A stretch of 64,000 nucleotides of DNA from UBA2970 sp965221075 (lineage in GTDB: Bacteria; Verrucomicrobiota; Verrucomicrobiia; Limisphaerales; AAA164-E04), in contig OZ244865.1 of assembly GCA_965221075.1 (NCBI GenBank), positions 372,001 through 436,000 of the forward strand, given 5' to 3'. The position numbers and the translations under genes are program-made. The notes beneath the pieces are model-generated. The model was not told the origin of the DNA. It searched no databases and saw nothing but the letters and a program-made list of their open reading frames with translations. This document shows, one piece after another, positions 45,176 to 52,610 of the stretch; within the stretch, counting starts at the first letter, position 1; each line of letters opens with the position of its first letter.

Positions 45176-45186
45176 GGGAGTGGATC

Positions 45187-46488
45187 TCAGGTGCGGCCAG
45201 GATCGCTGGAGGCCGCCGGGACGGGGGGAGTATGGGGGCCGCGGCCCCCGGGGTCGAGTCCGGATCGGGCGTGGGCCGGGCCTTCGGCCTCCAGGTGGCG
45301 GTAGGCTCCGAAGTCGTTGAAGGCGAAGCGCTTGGCCCAGCGGTACATCCAGTGCTTCTCGGGGATCTCCTCGCCCGGCAGCCACTGGCTGAAGCGGGGC
45401 TCCATGGCCTCCAGCTCCTTCATGGCGCTCTGGCGCAGGGTGGTGTCACGGGCTCCGTGCCGCACCACCAGCTCCTTGACCAGGTCCGGGCGCTCCAGCA
45501 CCACGCATCCCCGGGTGGACCGGGCCGAGAGCCGGCGGAAGTCGGCCAGGAAGGCCGAGTCCCTCATGGTCCGGTGGATCCCCCGGGGGTCGTGGATGGT
45601 GTCGGTGGCGAACTGGATGATGGGGCAGGGCTCGATGTCGCCCCGGGGGCTGACGTGGTGGCTCACCCCGTTGGCCATGGGGCAGAGGGCCCGGCCCCGG
45701 TGGTCGTAGTAGGCGTCGACGATGCCGATGGGCATCCGGGCCCGCATCTCCACGATGAAGCGGCGCACCCGGACCAGCTGCTCGCGGCTCAGGCCCAGCT
45801 GCCCGCTGCTCTCGGGCCCCACCGGCCGGTAGCTGTGGAACCAGACGTAGTGGACTCCCCGGTCGATCAGCTCCTGGAGCCACTGGCGGCTGAGCAGCTC
45901 GTCGATGTTGGAGCGGCACACGCTGGTGGCCACCCCGGTGAGCAGCCGGTGCTCCAGCGACTGCTCCAGGCCCCGCAGGGTCCGGTTCCAAACCTCCTTC
46001 CTCCCCCGCCGCTCGTCGCTGGTCGCCTCCCGCCCCTCGATGCTGATCAGGGGGGTGACGTTGCCCAGGCGGCGCATGCGCTCGGCGGCCTTGGCGGTGA
46101 TGAACTGGCCGTTGGTGAAGATCTGGAAGTAGCAGTCGGGGTGCGCCTCGGGGATGTCCAGCAGCTCCGGGTGCATGAACGGCTCGCCGCCGAGTATCCC
46201 GAAGAAGGAGTTCCCCTGCTCCTTGGCCCCGCCGATGGTGCGGTGGAGGGCCTCCAGGTCGAGACGGTGGGTCGGGGCCTCGACGTCCACCCAGCAGCCC
46301 TGGCAGCGCAGGTTGCAGCTGTTGATGATCGAGAGGTAGAGGAAGGGAGGGAAGTACTCGCCCCGCTTCAGGCGCCGCTTGAAGCGCCGGATCGAGAGGG
46401 CGCCCCTGAGGCCGAAGTTGACCACGAACTTGCGCAGCGACCTGGAGTCGGTGGTCCGCAGGATGCGGAGGGCCAGGCGGGGCAGCAT
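45187..46488 (-). CDS. Radical SAM protein with SPASM-like C-terminal region
   Basis: Protein of 433 residues. INSCNLRCQGCW gives the CxxxCxxC [4Fe-4S] site (C58, C62, C65), preceded by PPFLYLSI. FFGILGGEPFMHPELLDI is the GGEP SAM-binding motif and TPLISIEGREATSDERRG the following strand. Further cysteines (ALCPMANGVSHHVSPRGDIEPCPIIQFA) resemble the start of an auxiliary-cluster region. The first 45 residues are basic and may contact a membrane or partner. The reaction is unknown. Context, next to a polyprenyl synthase and a cyclase-like protein, suggests modification of an isoprenoid or quinone-like lipid, by analogy with HpnH-type enzymes. It overlaps nothing but is 3 bases from the gene before it. 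Confidence 0.88.
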   Translation of the reverse strand: MLPRLALRILRTTDSRSLRKFVVNFGLRGALSIRRFKRRLKRGEYFPPFLYLSIINSCNLRCQGCWVDVEAPTHRLDLEALHRTIGGAKEQGNSFFGILGGEPFMHPELLDIPEAHPDCYFQIFTNGQFITAKAAERMRRLGNVTPLISIEGREATSDERRGRKEVWNRTLRGLEQSLEHRLLTGVATSVCRSNIDELLSRQWLQELIDRGVHYVWFHSYRPVGPESSGQLGLSREQLVRVRRFIVEMRARMPIGIVDAYYDHRGRALCPMANGVSHHVSPRGDIEPCPIIQFATDTIHDPRGIHRTMRDSAFLADFRRLSARSTRGCVVLERPDLVKELVVRHGARDTTLRQSAMKELEAMEPRFSQWLPGEEIPEKHWMYRWAKRFAFNDFGAYRHLEAEGPAHARSGLDPGGRGPHTPPVPAASSDPGRT

Positions 46489-46491
46489 CGG

Positions 46492-47016
46492 TCAGGAGAG
46501 GCTCCGGCTCGCGTTCCGGCGCAGCCACAGTCCGGCCGCCTTCTCCACCTCCCGGGAGAATCCGCGCACCTGGCGCAGGTCGATCCGCGTCCCCTGCCAC
46601 TCGAACTCCATCACCTCGGGGTCGAGGCTGCGCAGGAAGGCGTCCTGGCGGAAGTCGGAGGTGGTCCCCCGGGGCATGACGTTCATGCCCACGTAGCGGC
46701 TGTGCCCCAGGCCCTCCACCCACTGGTGGTACCGGGCGGCCGATCCGTCGAGCAGGGCCGGGACCTGATCGGCGAAGGGGGGCCTCCGGTCCAGCCCGAG
46801 CCCCTCGCGCGCCAGCCGGCTCGGCTCGCCGTCCTCATCGGGCCAGAGCATCTCCAGCAGATGGCGGGAGAATCCGATCAGGGCCTGGACGTGGAAGAAC
46901 ACCCCTTCGGAGTCCATCCCGTTGAGCGAGGACTGCAGCCCCTTCCAGGCCAGCGCCACGAAGCGGTTGCGCTGCTGCACCTCCTCCACCGTGCGTACCA
47001 GTCGTTCCTTGTCCAT
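46492..47016 (-). CDS. Small helical protein of unknown function in the radical SAM cluster
   Basis: Protein of 174 residues, soluble, largely helical, with no cysteines in motif spacing and no signal peptide. Blocks likely to be conserved are FVALAWKGLQSSLNGMDSEG near 19-38, GFSRHLLEMLWPDEDGE near 48-64 and FRQDAFLRSLDPEVMEFEWQG near 122-142. I do not recognise it. Its place between the ferredoxin gene (6 bases away) and the radical SAM gene (3 bases away) suggests that it works with one of them, for instance as an adaptor. Confidence 0.7.
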   Translation of the reverse strand: MDKERLVRTVEEVQQRNRFVALAWKGLQSSLNGMDSEGVFFHVQALIGFSRHLLEMLWPDEDGEPSRLAREGLGLDRRPPFADQVPALLDGSAARYHQWVEGLGHSRYVGMNVMPRGTTSDFRQDAFLRSLDPEVMEFEWQGTRIDLRQVRGFSREVEKAAGLWLRRNASRSLS

Positions 47017-47022
47017 GGCGCT

Positions 47023-47862
47023 CTAGCGGGCCTGGGCCTTCTCCCTGGCTTCCTCGGCCCGGCCGGCCGCCTCCCGGGCGCGCCGGCGGATCTCCTCCTC
47101 GGAGGGAAGGCTCATCAGAACCTCCGGGGGGATGTCCCCGCTGTGGGCCAGCTTGGTCAGGCACTTCCTGCGCTCGTTGAGCGCCTTGTCGGGGCTGCGC
47201 TCCTTGGCGAAGCGGGACCGCGCCTTCTCGCTGCGGCTGCGGAGCATCTGGTAGATGTCCCCGCCCAGCAGCGATGAGATGTCGATCTTCATCTTCTCCC
47301 GGTCCAGGTCGGCGGCGCTGACCCGGTCCCCGTTGATGGGGCCGGTGCGGTACTTGGGGAACATGATGGCCGCCTCGGGGCAGACCCGGGAGCAGGCCGG
47401 GCAGTTGGTCTTGCAGCTGTCCTGGTTCTGCACCTGCAGCCGGTTCTCCTCGTCCACCCCGTAGACCCCGAAGAGGCAGAAGCTGAGGCACTGCATGCAG
47501 TTGGTGCAGCGGTCGTAGTCGATCACCGGGAACCAGGGCTTCCACTCCCCGTGGGGGAAGGCCTCCAGGCGGCCGCGGCGCTCCGCGACCCTCCGGACCA
47601 CCTCCCCGGCCTCCTGGCCCCCGATGTCCTCGGCGCCGATCCCCGGCCCGAAGTCCGGAGCGGCCCCGCCGGGGAAGCGGCCCAGCACCAGCAGAGAGAC
47701 GCGGCCGTTCTCCGGAGCCGGGGGGGAGGAGCCGCACCGCACGGCGTATCCGCCCTGCAGCAGGGCCGAGAGGATCTCCCCCCGCTCCTCCTCCCCGAGG
47801 GGAAGCGCTCCCTCCCCCTCGTAGAGGTGGACGCGCAGCGAGCGGCTCCGGTCCAGGCTCAT
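47023..47862 (-). CDS. Ferredoxin-type 2[4Fe-4S] protein with extra N- and C-terminal regions
   Basis: Protein of 279 residues with two cluster sites: C119, C122, C125, C129 (YDRCTNCMQCLSFCLFGVYG) and C150, C154, C157, C161 (SCKTNCPACSRVCPEAAI). Residues 1-110 are a small alpha/beta domain (LSALLQGGYAVRC, VSLLVLGRFPGG); residues about 190-279 are charged and helical. It is likely an electron carrier between partners in the same cluster, such as the HdrA-like protein and the radical SAM enzyme. ATG 47862 overlaps the stop of the upstream gene (ATGA). Confidence 0.88.
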   Translation of the reverse strand: MSLDRSRSLRVHLYEGEGALPLGEEERGEILSALLQGGYAVRCGSSPPAPENGRVSLLVLGRFPGGAAPDFGPGIGAEDIGGQEAGEVVRRVAERRGRLEAFPHGEWKPWFPVIDYDRCTNCMQCLSFCLFGVYGVDEENRLQVQNQDSCKTNCPACSRVCPEAAIMFPKYRTGPINGDRVSAADLDREKMKIDISSLLGGDIYQMLRSRSEKARSRFAKERSPDKALNERRKCLTKLAHSGDIPPEVLMSLPSEEEIRRRAREAAGRAEEAREKAQAR

Positions 47863-48221
47863 GCGTCCTCCCGGGGCAGGTTCGGACGGAGCTCGGGGTC
47901 CTGCAGGCGGGCCACCACCTCGGGCCCCGTTCCGGCGCGCATGTTGACCACTTCGGTGCGGTCCGGATCGAGGGGGGCGCCGGCCGCCGAGAAGATCCAC
48001 TTGACGGCGCGGGGGTAGCAGGCGGCGATGCGCACCCGGCCCTGGCCGACCAGCTGGGAGAGCATGGGATCCCGGCGGGCCGACATCTCGCACAGATCGG
48101 CCACCGCGTCGAAACCGGCGCCCGAGCGGCACAGGTGGCCGAGGGCCTCCTGGCGGATCCTCTCCGGGACCACCTTGGCGTGGGTGCAGTTGCAGTACAG
48201 GGTCTGGAGTCCCTTCGCCAT
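47859..48221 (-). CDS. Small protein resembling the N-terminal domain of HdrA
   Basis: Protein of 120 residues. LQTLYCNCTHAKVVPE at the start, DLCEMSARRDPML in the middle, and VRIAACYPRAVKWIFSAAG...EVVNMR at the end follow the pattern of the N-terminal domain of heterodisulfide-reductase subunit A (C-x-C/G start, D-x-C, A-x-C-S/Y-P-R, E-M-x-N-I/M-R). The flavin-binding and ferredoxin domains of HdrA are missing, but a ferredoxin is encoded immediately downstream with a 4-base overlap. A stand-alone piece of an electron-bifurcating system is therefore a reasonable guess; the match is by eye only. Confidence 0.6.
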   Translation of the reverse strand: MAKGLQTLYCNCTHAKVVPERIRQEALGHLCRSGAGFDAVADLCEMSARRDPMLSQLVGQGRVRIAACYPRAVKWIFSAAGAPLDPDRTEVVNMRAGTGPEVVARLQDPELRPNLPREDA

Positions 48222-48273
48222 GTCCGGGCGGGGATCCTGCCGCCAGGCCGCCCTGGATGCCAGTCCTTTCCGG

Positions 48274-49383
48274 TCAGGCGGCCCTGGGCGGCCCCTCCCT
48301 CCAGGTGGGCCGGGGCCGTCCCGGGCGGAAGCTCTCCAGGTGCTCCAGCGCCAGGGAGGGGAAGCCGACGAGCGCCTTCCGGGCCGCCTGCTCCAGGGCC
48401 TCGGGGGAGGCCTCGGCCCGCAGGTTGAGGATCAGCTGCCCCTTGCGCACCGGAGCCTCGAGCCGCTCTCCCAGCTCCGGGACCAGGCCGCCGGCCACCA
48501 CGCTGACCGACGCCAGATCGCCGAGGGACTCCCCGGGACAGAGGGTCATCTTGAGGTGGGCTATCTCCGCTCCCTCCTCCTCCAGCCCGCGCCGCAGGGC
48601 CTCCGCCAGCTCGCGGACCAGCCGGTTGCCGTCCAGCGGGGCCGCGCTCTCCAGCGAGGCCGAAGCGTTGAGCCAGCCGAGGAGCGCCTCCCCGTCGGCG
48701 TAGCGGTCGTAGTCCACCTCCATGGGATCGGCGTCCGGGGGCGGAGGGCCCTCCAGGGCCTCGAACCAGGGAGCCAGCCCCCGGCCGTCCCTCGCCGAGG
48801 CCTCGAGGATCCTCGCACGGGGGAAGCGCCTCCCCAGCTCCTCCCCGAGCTCCCCGAGCTGGCCGTCCTCCAGGAGGTCGATCTTGTTGATCACGATCAG
48901 GCCGGCCTCCTCCAGCTGCTTGAGGTAGATGTACTCCACCTTGGGGGAGAAGCGGGCCCCCCGATCCAGCCCCAGGACGCGCCGGGCGCGCCGGGGATCC
49001 ACCAGGACCGAGAGAGGGGCGATGCGGAACCGGTCGCCGTACATCCGCCGCAGCGGGTAGGAGACGGTGGCCACCAGGTCGGTGCAGCTGCCCACCGGCT
49101 CGGCCACCAGCACGTCGGGCCGGGCGCTCTCCTCCAGCTCCCTGGCGGCCTCGACCAGGGAGTCGAAGCGGCAGCAGAAGCATCCGCCCGGGATCTCCCG
49201 GGTGGGAAAGCCCCCGCCGGCCATCCTCCGGGTGTCGGCCAGGCCGCTGCCCTGGTCGTTGGCGATCAGGCCCACCCGCAGCCCTCCCCGGGCCAGGCGC
49301 TCGGCCAGGCGCAGGATCGCGGTGGTCTTGCCCGCCCCCAGGAACCCCCCGATCATGACGTAGCGGGCCGCCTCAGCTCTCAT
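48274..49383 (-). CDS. CobW/COG0523-family GTP-binding protein
   Basis: Protein of 369 residues of the G3E GTPase family that delivers or senses metals. Walker A IGGFLGAGKTTAIL (12-21), the metal-binding GGCFCC motif (C68, C70, C71), SVLVDPRRARRVLG, and the guanine-specificity motif VINKIDLLED near 163. The C-terminal domain (about 215-360) is longer than in ZNG1-type proteins and lacks a His-rich loop. In this cluster it may load a metal or a corrinoid, or act as a chaperone for the Fe-S or lipoyl partner. Its start overlaps the end of the GcvH-like gene by 11 bases. Confidence 0.92.
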   Translation of the reverse strand: MRAEAARYVMIGGFLGAGKTTAILRLAERLARGGLRVGLIANDQGSGLADTRRMAGGGFPTREIPGGCFCCRFDSLVEAARELEESARPDVLVAEPVGSCTDLVATVSYPLRRMYGDRFRIAPLSVLVDPRRARRVLGLDRGARFSPKVEYIYLKQLEEAGLIVINKIDLLEDGQLGELGEELGRRFPRARILEASARDGRGLAPWFEALEGPPPPDADPMEVDYDRYADGEALLGWLNASASLESAAPLDGNRLVRELAEALRRGLEEEGAEIAHLKMTLCPGESLGDLASVSVVAGGLVPELGERLEAPVRKGQLILNLRAEASPEALEQAARKALVGFPSLALEHLESFRPGRPRPTWREGPPRAA

Positions 49384-49846
49384 TGGCCTTCTGCTCCTCG
49401 AGCATCTTGTCGATGGTGGCGTCGAGGACGCCGGAGTAGGCGGCGGCGTCCAGGCATGCGGGATCCGGCTCCCCCCGCACCTCGTAGAGCCACCCCTCGC
49501 CGTAGGGCCGTGACGAGACCAGGGCGATCTCCTCCTTCAGCCGGGGATTGCCTCCCAGGAACTCCCCGCTGGCGATGCAGTAGATGTCGGAGATGGCCTT
49601 GAAGCCCTCCACCCATCCCAGGATCTGCCCCACCTCCACCGCCCCGGCGGGCGCCACCTCGAAGCGGCTGTCGACCATCTCTCCCAGCATGCGGGTGGCG
49701 AACCGGGTCAGCCCGACGCGGCAGACGCCCCCGGAGCGGGCCAGGGCCCAGCTGTGGGACAGGCTGTAGACCGCGTCGAGGGGCAGATGGGTGGCGAACC
49801 GGGACCGCCGGTAGCGCAGACTCTCCCTGCCCTTCTCCGATCCCAT
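49373..49846 (-). CDS. Glycine cleavage H-like lipoyl carrier protein
   Basis: Protein of 157 residues with the lipoyl-domain fold of GcvH: VGLTRFATRMLGEMVD near 40-55, VEVGQILGWVEGFKAISDIYCIASGEF with the lipoyl-acceptor lysine K83, and SSRPYGEGWLYEVRG near 110-124. There are no glycine cleavage P or T genes here. Instead it heads the radical SAM/CobW/HdrA-like cluster, so it probably carries an intermediate on lipoate in another pathway. The N-terminal 25 residues (ESLRYRRSRFATHLPLD) are longer than in GcvH. A lipoate ligase is encoded at 13676, though far away. ATG 49846 begins the family-like sequence. Confidence 0.85.
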   Translation of the reverse strand: MGSEKGRESLRYRRSRFATHLPLDAVYSLSHSWALARSGGVCRVGLTRFATRMLGEMVDSRFEVAPAGAVEVGQILGWVEGFKAISDIYCIASGEFLGGNPRLKEEIALVSSRPYGEGWLYEVRGEPDPACLDAAAYSGVLDATIDKMLEEQKANES

Positions 49847-50056
49847 AGGGCGGCCCAAGCTAGCGATCCGGTCCCGGCGGAGGCAACAGCATTCGCCGGG
49901 ACCGGAATCGGTCCGCCGTCCGCCTTCCCGATCCGGCCATATTGGATCTTGATGCCGCCGCCGGAAGCGGGAAGGATCCCGCTGCCTGCCGCCCGGATCC
50001 ATGGATTGCCCGGCGTCCGCCCGGCGGGCTCCAGGAAGCCGCGTTCCTTTCCGCCG

Positions 50057-50380
50057 ATGCCAACCTACGAGTATTCCTGCTCCGAGTGCGGGGGCCAGTT
50101 CGAGTTCTTCCAGTCGATGAAGGACGAGGCCCTCTCGGTCTGCCCCGAGGAGGCCTGCCCCAGGACTCCCTGGGGCAAGGGGCCGGTGCGCCGCAGGATC
50201 AGCTCGGGAGCGGGGCTGATCTTCAAGGGGAGCGGCTTCTACATCACCGACTACCGGAGCGAGGGCTACAAGAAGGCGGCCAGGAAGGAGGCCGACGCGG
50301 CCAAGCCCCCGTCCAAGGACAAGGGAGGGGACGCCAAGGCCGGCCGGAAGGAGAAGAAGGCGGCCGAGGCCTCCGGCTAG
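50057..50380 (+). CDS. FmdB-type zinc-ribbon protein
   Basis: Protein of 107 residues: MPTYEYSCSECGGQFEFFQS gives the FmdB/CxxC_CxxC_SSSS N-terminus, with C8 and C11 and a second, less regular pair (VCPEEACP). A glycine/phenylalanine stretch (GLIFKGSGFYITDYRSEGYKK) follows, then a lysine/alanine-rich disordered tail. FmdB proteins are putative regulators of unclear mechanism. The start matches the family exactly. It is followed by the secreted protein gene after 20 bases. Confidence 0.9.
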   Translation: MPTYEYSCSECGGQFEFFQSMKDEALSVCPEEACPRTPWGKGPVRRRISSGAGLIFKGSGFYITDYRSEGYKKAARKEADAAKPPSKDKGGDAKAGRKEKKAAEASG

Positions 50381-50400
50381 GCCGGTCCGGTTCCGGGACC

Positions 50401-51726
50401 GTGCGCTCCCTCCTCTCCATCCTCCTGCTCTCCCCCGTCCTCCTGGAGGCCGGAGGGGGCTCCCGCTGGGTGGACAGCCGCTCGGGCCAGTTCCATGCCA
50501 GGGCGCCGGGGGAGATGCGCCATCCTCCGCCGCTGCTGGAGCAGGAAAAGGCGGAGGGGCTGATCGTGCTGACCCCGGAGCTGCTGGCGGTCTCGGCCGA
50601 GCGCCTCAAGGAGCGGGTGCTCGAGCAGCTGGGCGCCCGGGACCGGTGGCGGGGCCGGGTGAGCTTCTTCCTGGACCCGTCCCTGGGCCCCGGCGTCTTC
50701 TCGGTCGCTTCCACCCGCTACACCGGCGGCTGGAGGTACCGGGTCTCCCTGGCTCCCAAGATCCGGGGCGATGCGTGGATGAGGGGCTGCGTGGGGGTGC
50801 TGCTCCTGGAGATGGCCAACCGGCTCTCGGGGCAGCGCTCGGCCGAGGTCCCCTTCTGGCTGATCGACGGCATGGTGGCCGAGCTGCGCAACTCGGAGAT
50901 CCTCGCCCTCGCTCCCAGCTTCTCCGACCGGATGCCGATTCCCCGGCAGGGGACCTTCGCGACGCGGCCCTTCGCCTCCCGGCTCCAGGGGGACTCCCTG
51001 GAGCCCACCCGGCGGTGGCTCTCCGAGAACGCCCCGGCCGACATCTCCGAGCTCTTCTTCCCCTCCCGGGAGCTGCTGCACGGCGACCGCAGGGAGGCCT
51101 TCTCCCATTCCTCCCACTTCCTCTACCGCCGCCTGCTGGATCTCCCCGCCGGGCGCGACTGCCTGCTCCAGTTCCTGAGCTCCCTCTCGGGCCGGATCAA
51201 CTGGCAGCAGGCCTTCATCCCCGCCTTCCGTCCCCACTTCGAGCGGATGCTCGACGTGGAGAAGTGGTGGTCGGTCGCCCTCTCGGACCTGGCCTACCAG
51301 GCGCCGGTCGCCTCCTGGAGCCGTGCCGAGAGCCTCGCCTGCCTGGAGCGCACCCTGGTCCTTCCCGCTCTGGTGGGGGAGCGGAGGGACCGGCTGGCCG
51401 CCCGCGCCGACTTCAACCTGAGGCAGGTGGTCCGCCGGTGGCGGTGGGAGGACCAGGAGCCGGCCCTGGAGCGGGTCGCCAACCGGCTGCGGGTCCTGGG
51501 CGTCTACGCCGATCCCGAGGTCGGGGCGCTGGTCCGGGACTACCAGGGGGCCCTGGAGTCCTACCTGGACCGCCGCCGCCAGGCGGCGAGTCCCGCGCCC
51601 GGCCGCATGCAGGTGCGGATTCTTCCCGAGAGGGCGATCCGCCAGGTCCTGGAGCGGCTCGGCTCCCTGGAGGAGCGCCGGGGCCGTCTGGCCGGCCCCG
51701 GCCAAGCCGTCCCCCCGGCCGGGTAG
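50401..51726 (+). CDS. Secreted protein, degenerate peptidase-like
   Basis: Protein of 441 residues starting at GTG 50401 with a signal peptide (RSLLSILLLSPVLLEAGGG). The central block GCVGVLLLEMANRLSG...EVPFWLIDGMVAELRN (about 142-175) has the spacing of gluzincin peptidases (HExxH ... P-x-W-L-x-E/D-G-x-A), but HExxH is replaced by LLEMAN, so it is probably not catalytic. The second half is helical and Arg/Glu-rich. Function unknown; perhaps a periplasmic scaffold. It lies 20 bases after the FmdB-like gene, so the two are likely co-transcribed. Confidence 0.75.
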   Translation: MRSLLSILLLSPVLLEAGGGSRWVDSRSGQFHARAPGEMRHPPPLLEQEKAEGLIVLTPELLAVSAERLKERVLEQLGARDRWRGRVSFFLDPSLGPGVFSVASTRYTGGWRYRVSLAPKIRGDAWMRGCVGVLLLEMANRLSGQRSAEVPFWLIDGMVAELRNSEILALAPSFSDRMPIPRQGTFATRPFASRLQGDSLEPTRRWLSENAPADISELFFPSRELLHGDRREAFSHSSHFLYRRLLDLPAGRDCLLQFLSSLSGRINWQQAFIPAFRPHFERMLDVEKWWSVALSDLAYQAPVASWSRAESLACLERTLVLPALVGERRDRLAARADFNLRQVVRRWRWEDQEPALERVANRLRVLGVYADPEVGALVRDYQGALESYLDRRRQAASPAPGRMQVRILPERAIRQVLERLGSLEERRGRLAGPGQAVPPAG

Positions 51727-51734
51727 CTCCGGAC

Positions 51735-52610
51735 TCAGGAGGCTTCGGGGGAGGCTTTCCGGCAGAGCAGGATCCCGGCCAGTATGATCGCCCCGCCCGC
51801 CAGCTGCCTCGGGGCGACCGCCTCGCCGAGCGCCAGGTAGGCGAGCAGGACCGCCACCACCGGCTGCCACAGCAGCCCCACCGAGGAGAACGAGGCGGGC
51901 AGGAAGCGGAAGGCGTGGGCGATCAGGGTCTGCCCCAGCACCTGCCCCACCAGGGCCAGGGCGAGCAGGACCAGGAAGCCGTCGAGGCTCTCCATCCGGA
52001 ATTCCTCTCCCGCCAGCAGGACCATCGCCCCCAGGACGAGGGTAGCCGAGAGCCCGGTCCAGGCCATCAGGGGGACCGGGGCCATGCTGCGGCGCAGCCA
52101 CTTCAGGTAGAGCATGTAGCCGCCGTAGAAGAGCGCCGCGACCAGGGAGAGCGAGTCTCCGAGCGGATCCGCCCCGGGGCCCCCCAGCCCGGCCAGCACG
52201 ACCATGCCCGACAGGGTGAGGAGGAGTCCGCACAGGAAGCGCGGGCCGATGGCCTCCCGGAACAGCAACCACGCTCCCAGGGTGACGAAGATCGGGGCGG
52301 TGTTGGTGAGCAGGGTGGCGTTGCCCACCGAGGTGTGGAGCAGGGCCAGGCACCAGAAGGCCATGTCGAGGGCGAAGAGAGCTCCGGCGGCCGCCAGGTG
52401 GAGGGCCCGGCCCGGCGGGGGCCGGATCTCCCCGCTCCGGGCCGCCCACAGCCAGCCCCACAGGAAGGGGAGCGAGAGGAGCAGCCGGTAGAAGGCGGTG
52501 GCCACCGCCCCGGTCTCGCTCAGCCTGACCAGGACGGGGGCGAACCCGATGGCCGTGGCCCCCGCCAGCAGCGAGAGGAAGGCCAGGGGGGCCGGGGTGG
52601 GCCGGGTCAC
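51735..52610 (-). CDS. EamA-family (DMT) transporter
   Basis: Inner-membrane protein of 291 residues with about ten helices in two EamA repeats: the first from ATAIGFAPVLVRLSETGAVA, including FYRLLLSLPFLWGW and ALLHTSVGNATLLTNTAPIF, the second from LVAALFYGGYMLYLKWLRR with FLPASFSSVGLLWQPVVAVLLAYLALGE. The substrate is unknown (amino acids, sugars or nucleotides in relatives). It starts with GTG 52610 overlapping the polX stop codon as GTGA, which implies coupled translation. Confidence 0.9.
   Translation of the reverse strand: MTRPTPAPLAFLSLLAGATAIGFAPVLVRLSETGAVATAFYRLLLSLPFLWGWLWAARSGEIRPPPGRALHLAAAGALFALDMAFWCLALLHTSVGNATLLTNTAPIFVTLGAWLLFREAIGPRFLCGLLLTLSGMVVLAGLGGPGADPLGDSLSLVAALFYGGYMLYLKWLRRSMAPVPLMAWTGLSATLVLGAMVLLAGEEFRMESLDGFLVLLALALVGQVLGQTLIAHAFRFLPASFSSVGLLWQPVVAVLLAYLALGEAVAPRQLAGGAIILAGILLCRKASPEAS

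Noticed and set aside
42533..49846. Calling the cluster a sulfur-oxidising sHdr system
   Set aside because: HdrB, HdrC, a rhodanese and a complete HdrA are missing; only a lipoyl carrier and an HdrA-N-like piece are shared.
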